Shown piece after piece: positions 1 to 13,000 of a DNA stretch of 64,000 nucleotides. The first letter of the stretch is position 1; every line of letters starts with the position of its first letter. Position numbers and translations under genes: made by a program. Source of the stretch: Trichuris trichiura (lineage: Eukaryota > Nematoda > Enoplea > Trichinellida > Trichuridae); the NCBI GenBank assembly GCA_037903355.1, contig JBAJFE010000035.1:248001-312000 (forward strand), given 5' to 3'. The notes beneath the pieces were generated by a model. The model was not told where the DNA came from, made no database searches, and was given only the letters and a program-made list of their open reading frames with translations.

Positions 1-3000
1 CCTTTGAAGCTTGTACCAATGAATCCTTTCAGTAAAAGCTGTTGTGTCAAATTCGACAAGATAACAGTTTTAAAATACTTTTAAACTTGCATTTTCTTTC
101 TCTATCGCAACGCGTAACATTTCCTTGTCAAAAAATGCCCAGTATTTTGGTTGTAAATAAAAATTCCTAAAAAAAACGAGTAACCTTCATATTATATGGC
201 GTGTACATAAGGTTGAAAATGAAATCAGGAATTAGCGCTTTTCTTTATTATTGATTCAAAAGTTGACTTGCATTTGGACCGCTAATAATAAATGGTTAGC
301 CACACACGCTGAACGGCGAGAACAGACATGTGAACTGCTTTTTAAGGACTTTTTCGTCTCTGCGTGAGAGCATTACTACTGAAGCGTCACACGAAAGCTT
401 TACTTTGTCCAACGACAAGACAAGACTGAGTGTCGCAAACTATCCGCTGTATATATATATATGTAGCGGGTCAAGGCTGGGTCGTGACCCTGTGTTCTAG
501 AAAAACAATTGTAATTGAGCTGTTTGTCGCCTTGTGAGTCATAGCGAGGGCTGGTCTTCCTGTTCGTTAGTATAGGTCGCTACATTACGCGCTTGTTACA
601 ATGATCGTTTTGCCTGCCTCCACTAAGTTGCATATTGTTTTCAGTTATTCCTTACAAGACAGGCAATGCTAAATGCGGTCCGCCATTTTTAAAATCACTT
701 TCTAATTGCAGTATGGACCAGGTGATGAAGAATGAATTTTAGGAGGCATTTTCGTTCGGCATTGATACGAAAACAGTTTAGTATTTTGCATGCGGGGAGC
801 ATTCTATTAGCTTTTTATGGCAGTGATGGTTTCTGTACCTCTTTTCTTGCTACCACAAGACATTATCCACTTCGTAAGTGCCTATGTAAAGGCAAAGCGA
901 GACAGAGGCTGTAGAGCTCCTGTGAAGCTTCCCAACTTTTGCACATAAGACAATACGACGGCAAGATTCCAAAGAACTGTAGCAACGACTCCTGTTGCAA
1001 AACAATCGACCGTTGGCATCTAGCTTTTACGTCTTTTGTTTAAGAATTGCGAAAGATCTCAGTATTAATCCTCAACGTTAACTGTTTTTCATCCAAAAAA
1101 GAACAACACAATAATGCAGTATTCGCTGCAGTATTCATAAATTGGCGCTTTTACTCTTCCTACTCAATGTAGTTTAGCGTATGTCCACAAATGTAAATGA
1201 AACTAGAAAAACTTGTAATATTTGTAATTTGAAAGACACTTGTGATGGACTGGCCTTTTTTCAGAATTTAAACCATGTTTACCATCTGAAAAATTTCGTC
1301 TGTTTTTTCGATTATTTCCATTTTCTGCTTGGCAAAAGCGCCAGTGAAGAGATCTAGTTCACATTTGCTGGCTTGTCTTTCAACAGCGAGCACAATTCTC
1401 AGTCACTAAAAAAGCGCAAGGCATGCAGAGGTTGCAAAGATTGATCCGATTAATTACGCTTAAACATTTTGCAGGCGGCCAAGGTAATAGGATATTAAAT
1501 GGCTGCCAACAGCACGAAATCTCAATTTTTCAACAGTGAGTAAATTTGGGTAGCCAACCCAATACTGAAATAACAATTTTGTTAGGAAAATTGAAGTGGA
1601 GAATATCCTATTTTTTCAAACTCAGAAGGCAGTGAGAAAGGATCAGACATGGCATACAGACTAAACATGCTCAACGTAAAACTGTACTTCACACCATGGA
1701 TAGCTGGGTTAATTTTTTGATTAGTTTCGCAGCGTAAGCCGGCAATCTAAAATAAACTTCTTTCTTCAAAATTGGACGAATACTTCCATCTTAACAGCAA
1801 CTTCGGTTTTACTTTTCGTGTGTATTCTAGGAGCTGAAATTATGCAAGCGATTACTGCGAGAAGCAGAAGAGTGACAACGTGTTCGGAAAGAAAAAAGAT
1901 GCACGCGCCGCTCAAACAACTGCGCTGCAATTTTAGCACTTTTGCGGCTAGTAGACTTTGTAAATTGTTGTAGCCACGTGCCGGAGTGTGTAATGATCAC
2001 CGCAAAGTTCGAAGCTGAGGCGGCAAGCTGCCCAGGTAAAAGGTTGGGAAAAGAGTCTAATAAAAACGAATGATTTACTCCTCTGCTCGCTCGTGCTAAT
2101 TCAATCGACAATGAAGCAAGAAAAATGGTATACATTAAAGAAAGCAGACGCAGCATGGTTAGCTGTCCTGCACCTGTCCGTGACTGGACAAAAACATTCA
2201 GTTAGAAATACCTTTCCCTAATTTAGAATACTATTGAAGCTTTAAAAAAAAGTAAGTTACAATCGCAAGGTGTTGCACGAAAACCGCGGCGATGCGCTCT
2301 CATCAATCCGTTATTACGACTTATCGCGTGAACGGTTCGTGGCTCAAGATGAAGAAACAAATCCACGTCCAACTTTGGCTTCCTTCACCTAGAAGGCAAT
2401 GAGGAAAACTTGACTTCCTGAAACCAGCATCCATAACGCAAAGAAGCCTTAATTCAACTGAGTCAAAACTTTAACGGCAAAAGGTGAGACTAGAAACACA
2501 TCAAACGGCAGGAGGACACGGACAGCTGCCAGAATTACCTGCGAGTATCAACCATTGGTCACCATTCACCATGCAGGACAAAAAATACTAGTATTCTTAT
2601 TTTGTATTTGTAATCGATAGCCTTTAATGGGAAAAGAAGAATGCAGTGAAAAATCACTGGAGAACGTTGCTGCTCAGAGTTCAATTACTGATCTACTGAT
2701 GAAAAAATACTTGAATAGTTGCATCTCGAAAAGACTTCGGCGGACTGCATGCCATAGTCGCTGTTGGAAGTTCCGCCAGCTTTAATGGCCTACTCCCAGC
2801 CAGCAGCTGTCAGCTACGCAAGCTGCGTTGTCAATCGCTGCGCCCATGGCCAGGCCAAAGAACCTACTGGGTGATGGAAATCTCTGAAACGATTCAACTG
2901 AGCAGATGTGTCGCGCATAGCGCTACTTCCTCAGGAGGAACTAAAGAACGGCTTAGCAATAATGCTTGCTGTCAATCTTTTTATGCAAAAGAATGTTGGC

Positions 3001-4031
3001 AGTCAGCGGCGGAGCGGCATGAAGCAAACGTCAGCTGTCTGAAGGCCGGGAACCTCTGATCGCTTTCGGTGAAGGTTATGAGCTCCGAACAGCTCGATTC
3101 GTATGCATCTCCAACCTGATGACTAGTCGGTATTTGGATCACAGAGCATTTCTATATTTGTTCTCATTTGCCTATGACTGCGTATTATTTTGTTTTATCC
3201 ATTCCAGTTCATCAAGACTAAATTGGCTGATCTTCTATAACCAAGAGAAAGCGATTGAGCAATCTCAGCGCATGCCAACTTCATCATGCCTCTGCATAAG
3301 GTGCTGAAGTTCTTTCATTCAAAAGGTAAATGTCTATAAATATTTTATCAGCATGAACATTTCAATGTCCCCGTATGGATGCACAGAATACATTCAAGTC
3401 AAAGATTTTAGGAATAACGGGCCGAGCAGCTTCACCTTGCAAGCACAAGGCCTATCGCATAGAAAAGCCAACTTGCGAACACATACCACCTAACCGTTCG
3501 CACAGCAGAGCTCCACTGGCGGTGGAGGACGAAGGATTGGAAACTTGTGCGGAGAATAATGTGAGCAAAAGTCTAAGTACAATTTGGCAAACGTTTACCG
3601 ACGACTTCTAAATGACGGCGCATAGAACTTTGCAGATGCTTTTCATCAGAGTTGTAAAATTAGCCACGTTGCATGAATTTGCTGTGCGCTTCTGTCTTTA
3701 AAAAAATTGAGGATTATCACAAGCATGAATGTTCCTGCAAGTGCAAAAAGAGTGTACTATAAAGCAAGTAGCAGATCGGGATTTAAAAGGCAGCACCCAA
3801 AACTTTTTTTGCATTACTTATGCGAGGGCGATGTGCCGAGTTTACAAGTTGGTTATTAGTAGTCTCAACAAGCTCTGTCGGCAGTATAGAAACATCGATT
3901 TCAGAAGCTGCGTTAATTGGCTGAAGCTTGTTAACTGGATGCTATATGCTAACTTGCATGATCTCTTGCGAGCGAGAACCGTTGGCTTTAAGAAGCAGTG
4001 ACCTTGAAAATAATGATCGTTTTCGTTGCAG
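1..4031. other. No supported gene; AT-rich flank
   Basis: I see no convincing coding exon here. Short open frames exist but show no recognisable domain or consistent splice signals. A short (AT)n run lies at 450-463. Undetected 5' exons of the AIP3-domain gene that starts to be recognisable at 4032 may lie here, because its first supported exon opens at an intron acceptor. Confidence 0.5.
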
Positions 4032-7000
4032 TGCCAAGCTCATGGCGGTTATGCATCGAAGCCACGCTTCAAGAAGCTTAGTCGACCACAATGTTGTTCT
4101 GAAGAGGATCTTCGCACAATGTCTGAAGCAGAGACATCCGGCACACCGGGCTTTAGGGATAAACGGCCCAGCCAAAACGCAGCGAACAGATACCTGACGA
4201 TCGAACCGAATTCATCGACTGCACGTATTATGGGGTCTCGAAGCGCCACGTCGACTCCAGTAATTGATAGTCGTAAGTGAAAAGCCGTGTACTTGTTTTA
4301 AACATGCTTAACGCGGACGTTCACAAACGGATGCATGTAGCTCCTGTTCCTTATGAATGCAGGTGCAATTTTTCAAATATTTCCAAATAGTTTCTAACTA
4401 AAATTGTTGATTAACTCGTCCAAATGAGTAGATACGATAAATAGTGAGCATACTGAACTGCCGAGATGCCTAAATTTTTGGTGTGAACAGGAGGGCGCCC
4501 TTCGTTGCACAGAGGCAGAAGCGGACACACTAAGTCTAAGAAATAGGTCCTGCATTGTTAGTGAAACATGCTGGCAATTTTAATGGAATGCAGGTTCATT
4601 CGTTTCATCTGCTGCTGAAAATGAGTCGAGAATTGCCAAAATCTGAATGCTATCTTAGATTTTCAAAATTCTTTTGATCAACCGTTTTGCAGGAAGTAGT
4701 AAGCTAAGTTTGACTGTAACCTGCAGTCTGATATTCAATTTCCAAATCTTCGAAATTTTAAGCTTTGAGCGGCGCTGCCAGAAAGAAAGATTTGTTTTTA
4801 GGCATGAGTAAGCGCAGCGCGGCAAACAGATTTCCTTTCTTGAACACATCGGCAAAGGATTATTCTTTTTGAACATATGCGAGCTGTTTCAGCTTCAGCG
4901 ACTGCAAATTTTCATTTCGGTTGTGAGGTTGAAGCGCTGCTTCTATCAGTGGATCAAACGATTTTGTAAACGAATAAAATCGATGCCACGATAAGGGCAG
5001 TCATATAAGCCGCCGTCAAAAATGATGCTTTTGTCAATTTTGAAATTGAATTTTTGAATGATTTTGCTATTATTGATTCTCGAAAGATAACGTCCAAAAG
5101 ATAGCACTTCACTTTACGGAAGTAAATCATTCTTTGAGTGTTCAGATTTTATTAATGGAGCTTTCGGGATCAACACTATTCAATGGTCCGCGTCTATGCT
5201 AGTCGATTGGCACAGAGGCTGAGAAACGGATAAGGCAGGCCAAGACTTGCGGCACTCGTTTTGGAACTTCTTGTCATTTTTTGCCTACAGTAGTTATGTC
5301 CCACAGCTTGATAAAAACCAGAATGTTTTCGCAGTATGCTTATCAAACGTCCACTCTAAATCATTTTGCTTTCACGAAAATTGTGTAACTACAATGCTTT
5401 TTGCAAAACGTTTGTCTGTTGCCAATTTTAATGTAAGGAGTTTTATTCATAAAAAATCTTCATGTTCAGGGTTGAAGATGTGATGTTTTTGTACGGGACT
5501 ATATGCTTTCATATTGAAATATCTTTATTACGGATCCAATGTCCTGTTGATATGTACAATAAACGAAAAGTTTTCCTCTCCGGAGCTTTCGGATCTGTCG
5601 CGACCCGTCTTCAGCGGTCAAATGATGTGTGTAGTTAGAAACTAGTTAGAAACTACACATCATTTGACCGCTGAAGACGGGTCGCGACAGACCCGAAAGC
5701 TCCGGAGAGGAAAACTTTTCGTTTATTGTGCATATCAACGGGACATTGGATCCGTAATAAAGATATTTCAATGTTCAGGGTTATACTGTTTGATAAATAA
5801 TTTTCAATTTCATAGTTTTTTATTTTACGGATGGAATTAACTCTGTTAATTCAAAAATAGGAATCTTTTGGGATGTGCCTGATTTCGTTTTCAGCGCGTG
5901 CGAACGAGAACCACCCATCCAGGCTGAAGAGGGGAATAAAAGTACATTGAAAGCAATGTATTCTTGGATTACTGTTAAAAAAGTAACTCCATCCATAAAA
6001 TAAAAACAATACAGTCTGCGTTGGAAGACATTCCATTTTCAGTAGCTTTAGCTATTTATCTAATCTGCAAATAAGGCTATATGTCGCAATTCTTTGTTGG
6101 CTTCATCCTGCGCTTAGCTTGAAATGGACGAGTCTTATTACCACTTTTACGTGAGGTAACTCAAAAATTGACCTTACAATTGATCTTTGTCTTACACGTT
6201 GGTTCTTCCTATTGTGTTAACGTGCAGTTTAAGTCAGCTTTCTAAAAAATAACTCAGCTAGGCTGAAAAAAATTGCCTAAGAATCATACCTTTAAAACTA
6301 TGGAATGTAAACCGTCCGCGGCATCTTTTCATTTGAAGAATAAAAAAAATCAAAGCTATCAAACATAAGTAATCTTAAATATGGTTGGCATCCCTACTAC
6401 TCTTCAGATTGCCTAGAAAGTAAACAGTCGTACAAGATTCAAGCATTCTTCCAAGGAAATGTTGGACCGAGTGTCGTACACATTCATGACATAAGAATGA
6501 ATGCAGTTGGACCCAATGTCTTAGCTCTGATTTCTTCCATTCAGTATTCCCATAATAAAGATAGCTGCTGTGGAAGGATGAAAAATTCAGCAGAATTATT
6601 GTTTTACTAATGACCTTACAAGTATGATGGTAGCGCTACCCTACTGGCTGTATACAAAACAGGAATCATGCTTTTAATATTCTGCATTACAAGTAGGTAC
6701 TCTCGTATCAGTAACGTTCCAGGCTTGATTTCGACGTATTCAATGTGTAGAGAATAGGATCCCAGCAAAGAACTTTTTTGTTTCATGTATACGTTACACG
6801 CAATATATGAAATGCCGGCATTCTATAGAATGCGTGACGATTTTAAGCGAAGTAATTAATGACTGTGTTATCTTAATGTGCCGCGTTAAGTTGCCTAGGC
6901 AATCTCTACAATGTCTTGGCATTATTCAGAATGGCTAATAATATTTACGCAAAGTGTGCATCGTATTTTGGGACTGGAGAGTTTCATGGTCTTGTCACCT

Positions 7001-10000
7001 ACGCCCCACAATCCTACAACAGCAACGCCTATGGGGCAAGATGTGCTGTTTTTTTGCCATGTTATGGCTGCGCTGTCCTTATATTTTGGCTCAGGTTTAG
7101 GATAAGACAGAACATGACAGTCAGCACCGGTCTACAACGAACTTTTCTCTCATCCTTGTCAGCTATCCTCTTCCGGTCTCGCCTAGCCTAAGCCAAGTTA
7201 TAAGGAAAGTATAGTCGGAAATGCAGCGAAAAACAGTTCATTTTAACCGATAGGTGTCGCCACTGTAAGCTTGCGTAGGTGAAAAGACTCGATTCAATAC
7301 TTTTTCTGTTTGCAATTAAGCACTGTATAGAATACCTAAGATATTAAGTGTTTCATACATTGCACCAAGATTTTGGCCATCCTACAGATTGCATAAACAT
7401 TCTTTAGAATGGCTGATTTTATACATTTGCCGTAGGGTACACATCTGCAAAGTACGATGGCAGTTTTATTAAGTACTTTAAACAACCAGTAAGCTAGCTA
7501 ATATAGAATGATGAAGCATACTGCTGGACCGCTATTAGAAGTGCTCTTTATCTCAGGCTTACTGTTTGACTTTGTTAAGTAACATAGATCTTTAGTCAAC
7601 ACATGACGTCACGCATTAAATTTCCAATTTGTACCGTTCAGTAAACGTGTAAAAAATTGCAGATTTTGGGATATTCTGCATTTCAGAATTTCAGATGAAG
7701 GGATGCCCATCTGTATTCTCTGTATACTCAAATGAACGGTTTAAGGAAAGGAAAGGTGGTACTAATGTTACGTCTGCATAAGTTTGCCTAGTTTCATCTG
7801 CACGTTCCAGGACAGCTTTGAACATTAAATTAATCCTCACTAAAGAGGGCCTCCACTGTTCAGATGAATTAGATTTATTGCTCTTTGGGAGTACAGTGTA
7901 GCTCAGAATTGGTTTTTGTACGGAATAACGTCTCCTTGAAAATACAAAGATTTTAAAAAAGCTCTGTAGCTTACCGGCCGCGCGTGACCCGTCTTCAGCG
8001 GTAATTGTAATACCGCTGAGGACCGGTCCCGCCTGGCCGGAAAGCTACAGAGCCTCATTAAAATCTTTATATTTTTAACGGGACGTTATTCTAAACAAAA
8101 AACCAATTTCAACATGAAAACTTACAGTCCCGTACCAAAAAGTTCTATCTTCAATACAATGTAGCTCGTCAGAACGAACTTACTTTAGTAAGTTTTCCAT
8201 TACAATAAACTGTCAGATACCGTTGAAAGCGTCACCTATGGACGAAAGCGTAAATAATTGGCAATTCTTTCTGTCCAGTGAATTAGTCGACGCTGAGGGC
8301 TAAAAAATAAAAAAATCATACTTGCAAAGGCTTACAGTGAGTGACGCGCATGAGTTGTCTCAGTGTTCTCTACTGGATAGCCGCCAGATGTGAGGAATGA
8401 AAACACAGCTTAATAGAACCGGTTTTCTTTGCATGACGCATCGCAAAAGGATGGCGTAGTCAGTAGTCAGGACAGTTGAACATTTGGAGTATTGTGAAAC
8501 GGTTGGTTCATTGGTTCATGAACAGGCGGACCAGTATTCTCATCCCTGAAGAGTAAGTTACGGAAGCAGCTATGGTTTTCTGGCATTTTACAAGAACATA
8601 TTATTTAAATCCGCTTCTTCTACTGCAATTATCTCAATTCTAAAATGTTTTGTAAATAATGCTGCAGTCTCTATACGCTATAACAAAATATTGCAAAAAA
8701 TAGAGCACAGCAGATTGCCACTGACCTTAAGTAAAAAGTTTTATCTTTTCATTTGTAGTAACAATCCAAATTTCACTTTCAAGGACAGGAACACTAGCAG
8801 AATTTAATGCTACAAGCTTTTATAGAAAACTAAAACTTACAATGAGAAAAACATGCAATAAAAAAATTAAGGTTTTTCATAGAAATGCGGAGTTGTTTTA
8901 ATCGTCGGATGATCGATCAACAAATATTGCAGCTAGTAAAAACTGGTCCACCGTTGTCCGAGTGCACTGCCGCTAAGATCAGCATAGCGGAAAAGGTATT
9001 CATTAGGCTTTGCAGTTCCACTTCCGACTGCTAGTTTTAGTAAACATCCTGTGGCAGTCGATAAATTGCATAACTGCTTCATTAGTCGTAAAGATGAGAA
9101 ATGGATTTCTCAATGGACCCAAGGTATATGTTCAAGTATAAGCTTCTAATAATCTACAAACGTATCGAAACGATTAAAACGCGTATAGTTTTTCCGGTGG
9201 ATTATTCTGACCGTCAAAAGAATTAATAATTCTTTGGCAAAGCTAAAATTACCTAAATTGAAAAACTAATTTTTACTGGAACTTTAAATTTTCTCAGTAA
9301 CACAGTATAAGTGTAATCTTAGCAACAAAGTGCCCTACGGGAAGCTGCAGGCCCTATCTACTCCGTGGAAGGCAGCCTGTGCTGATATTTCAGCGATTGC
9401 TAGTCTTCGCTTAGGATTCTTATATGCGTTTGCTTCCGGCAAGGTTTAATTCTCATGGTAATCCCCTATTTTATTCACACATGTTATGACATAATTTATT
9501 GCTTAAACGTATAGGAAAATCTCTGTTCAAAATTAAACTGCTAATCAATAAACTTGCTAAGAAATTAATAGAAAGAAAATTGCCTAGGCGGTATCATCTA
9601 TGGATACAGAGGCTGTTAAAAGCATTCTGGTCCCAAAGGATTGGTTTGATGATTTCTAGCAAGGGAATAACGTTCCAACAAAATCCATATTCTGTAACCG
9701 GATACTGACTACATATTGTAAAATACTTTGAAATTTTTTGAAAAATTATTCAAGTTAACCTTCGTTTACATGACCAGTTAAGCAAAGCGAAAGGACTTTC
9801 AACACCCTGGCGACAAGTTTCTATTTCGCCTGTGCAACCAGTAGAGAAATAGGCGATCAGTAAGGAAACTGCAATATTAGAGAAAAGAATAAAAAGTTAT
9901 AGCACAATCAAAAGTCACACACTTAGCCCATCAGGGAGCAAAGGATCTTTCATTCAAATTATTAATGCCTTTAAGGATTTTAAGCATAGCCAGAAGTGCA

Positions 10001-13000
10001 CAGCGTTTCGTTACATAAACTCACCTCGTAATGACAATTTCATAGCGACTACAGTGGCTTTTAATGGCTTTGACATTCGTTCACGAATATAGTCGACGAA
10101 TACTGCAAATTTCTATGCACTCGATAGTACTAACCATCGTAGCCATACTGAGCAAGTACTTGTTTACAGCTCCACATAGATGCGGCAAACTGTCCTTGTT
10201 GAATCATCTTCTAGCTTGGTGAAAAGTACTTCGTGAATGATTGTCGCCTTTCGGAAAAAGTACAATGCAATCATTTATCTTTTGCCGCTGTTGTGACAGC
10301 CGCGACACCGAAAGCTTCAGGGACACCGCGTTTGTCCGTAAATTGATCAGAGACGTAGCGCGCTGATTGTTTCGCTTGATGCGAGGAAGTTTTCTTTTCA
10401 CACTTATGAAGCGAAGCAACTTGTGTTGTAAAATCCGGCGTGGTTTATAGAACGTAAGGATTAATAAAGCCGAAAAACTAAAACATTTTACCGCCTGCAC
10501 ATATCTGCGAATCGCCTTATTCAAAGCATCGTTTCGCCTTTCCTATCAAAAAGTAAAGCAACCGCGACCAGACGGGGATGTCTGGCTTTTGCGTAACGAT
10601 CGTAAAATGAATTATTTCCTCTTCAGCTTTTTTCTTTATCACTACAAGTTTTCAAAGCCTCAGTTGTTTTTAGGTTTGGTGTTTTTACGGTACAAAGACG
10701 AAACAAAAAGAGTTGTAATACACGAGCCGCTTCACTGCCTGGAAGCCGTGAAGGAGCTGTTCATAAGCGCATTTGCAAATTCGCTCAACTGCGACTACGT
10801 CCGTTCGACCTTTGTGAAAATCTACATTCAGGACGCAAGCAAGGATGACCTGTTTTACGAACTGGACGATCTAAGGTAAGCAGTCGGTCACAGTTTTCAA
10901 AAAAATTGATTGTCAAGCTTCATGCTTTTCTGTATCATTGCCTTAAGCCAGTTTTGAGCTTATCGACTTTCAATCATGGCATCTTCATACCGCCTTTTGT
11001 TCCTAGTCTTCACAGGGCATTTTTGAAGGGTTGATTTGCTTTGACCAATCAGTCTAAACAAACTGCCAGGCGTCTGTTTGAAGGAGTCAAATCTTAAAAA
11101 TCAAATCGCCGCTTAAACCTCTATCGCAAACAGGCAAACGTGCTTTTTATGTCTTTTATATGTGCGGATCGCTTTTAGCTGCCTATTAAAATCCGCCACG
11201 CGAGGTGTAAACTCTGAAAGGAGAGTTCAGCCGACCAGTGAATGTGCAAGAATCAAGGTGCCGCCTTGATTCTTAACTTTGATGCACTTTTAACAACTTT
11301 TACAAAACTTTTCAGCGTGCGAACTACTGGAGATAAACTCGCATATATACAGCATAATTTCAGTTGTTATTTTCAGCGACATCAAAGACAGAACAGTTTT
11401 GAAACTGCACGAACAAGTGGCATCCCCGTCTCCGTCAGTTGCAGATATGCAAGTGCCTGTTTACGCAGTTCAACGGATGGAAGCCTTTGACGGCGTCGAG
11501 CACATGGAATTTCCGGCTCAGCACAGCTCACCGTCTTTTCTAACAACGCCTACGCCATCTCATATGAGCAGTCCAGTTCCGACGAACCAACGCCAAAGCA
11601 GACCGAAGGAAGCGTCTATGAACTATTACAGCGAGTTTGATTTTGACGGCGACTACCGCCTTAGGAAGTCATCATCGTTGGGAATGTGCCATTATGGCGT
11701 AGACAGCTATGCTGACAAGTTTTCTAGCCAAAAGGGCTCTCCTTACGCTACTTCAATGGGCTATATAGGAACAACGAAGCAAGCAATTCCTCAGTCGTCG
11801 CGGAAGCGCACCACCTCCTCAATCAGTTTATCGCGAAATCACGTCAGCAACGGAAACAGACGTTACTCCATCCTTCCAGCAACGTTACAAAACAGAAAGG
11901 CTGTTCCAATGAGCTATGCAGGTAAGTTTTTATGTTCAAAATGAGCTACCGTCAACTTTGAGATTACGCAACTTGTTTTTCATTTAAACCTTCATTGTGG
12001 AATGCGCGCTGATTTTACGAAAAGACAAATAACTTTTTAAGGGATGAGGACAAAAAAAGTGGGACCTTGCGGATGCATTTATGCAGATAAGGGGTACAGC
12101 TCGGAGCAATCGGACAGCCTGTCAAGATCAGGTAGCCTAACGCCGGTCATCGACGAAGAAACAAGGTATTTTTAATTCCAAAGCAGCATCACACCTAAGG
12201 GGTTGTCTGGCCATTACCTTTTAAAGGATTAGAATGGCCAGCATGGAGCGTCAGTTGGTCAATTTGTCCAACTTGGTCCACACTGCTTTGGTAAACAAAA
12301 ATGACCAAAAGGCAGAGTGGAAGGACGGAAAAACGCTTCGGCAAAGCGAGCTGGAAAGCCCGCTCGAAGTCAACGGCGACAGCGGCTATACGAGTACGGA
12401 AGTGAAAGCAACAGCAAACGCTGAGCAAAGTAAGAAAAATGCTTCGCTTAAAAGTTTCATTAATAGCGAGGCGCTTTGAAGGTGGAAGAAACGATGCTCA
12501 TGAATCACTGCTGCTAAAACAGCCGGCGGAAAGTAAACGTATGCTCAATTCAGCTCAGCAAAATATTCGTCGACTGCAGCATGAGATGCGCAGTTTGCGT
12601 CGAATGGCCGAAATAAACAGCCATTTTGGGAAAAGTCTCATATTAGACGTGACCGACAAGATGAATTCGGCCATGTCGATCAAGGTCAGTTGGAATCGTT
12701 TCCTACTTAAAGGAAGTCAATTAGTTTTATCCGCGCAGAAAGGATACGACGCATCGCTGCTCAGTCCAAGAGAACATCACGCCAACATTGGAGAAGTGAA
12801 CGCCTCTTTTTCTGAGCGTGCTTGGGTAGACCAACGGGAACAACAGTTTCAACAAAGTCGGCTCGAGTTGGAAGCAAAACTGAGGTAACCAATAACATTC
12901 GCATTTATGAACTAAATAAGGTAAACTTCTTCTTAGTGCGGAATAAGATAACAAAGATAAAAGCAGACAACTATGTGAATTTGCTATCGGTATTTTAATG

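Larger units (their letters stand above)
5474..5770. mobile_element. Palindromic PLE derivative with two hammerhead cores
   Basis: This 297-bp element is nearly a perfect inverted repeat centred near 5638. Both arms contain the same block: ccgtaataaagatatttc end, a GGGAC-type motif, and a hammerhead-like core. A 12-bp direct repeat, atgttcagggtt, flanks it at 5462-5473 and 5771-5782 and is a clean target-site duplication. The outer left end (gaagatgtg...gtacgggac) matches the outer end of the PLE at 50900-53620. It lies in a large intron of the AIP3-domain gene. Confidence 0.85.

Noticed and set aside
1827..2156. 109-codon minus frame with a signal-like start (MLRLLSLMYTIFLASLS)
   Set aside because: No splice sites, no domain, and low-complexity tail; it may be chance.
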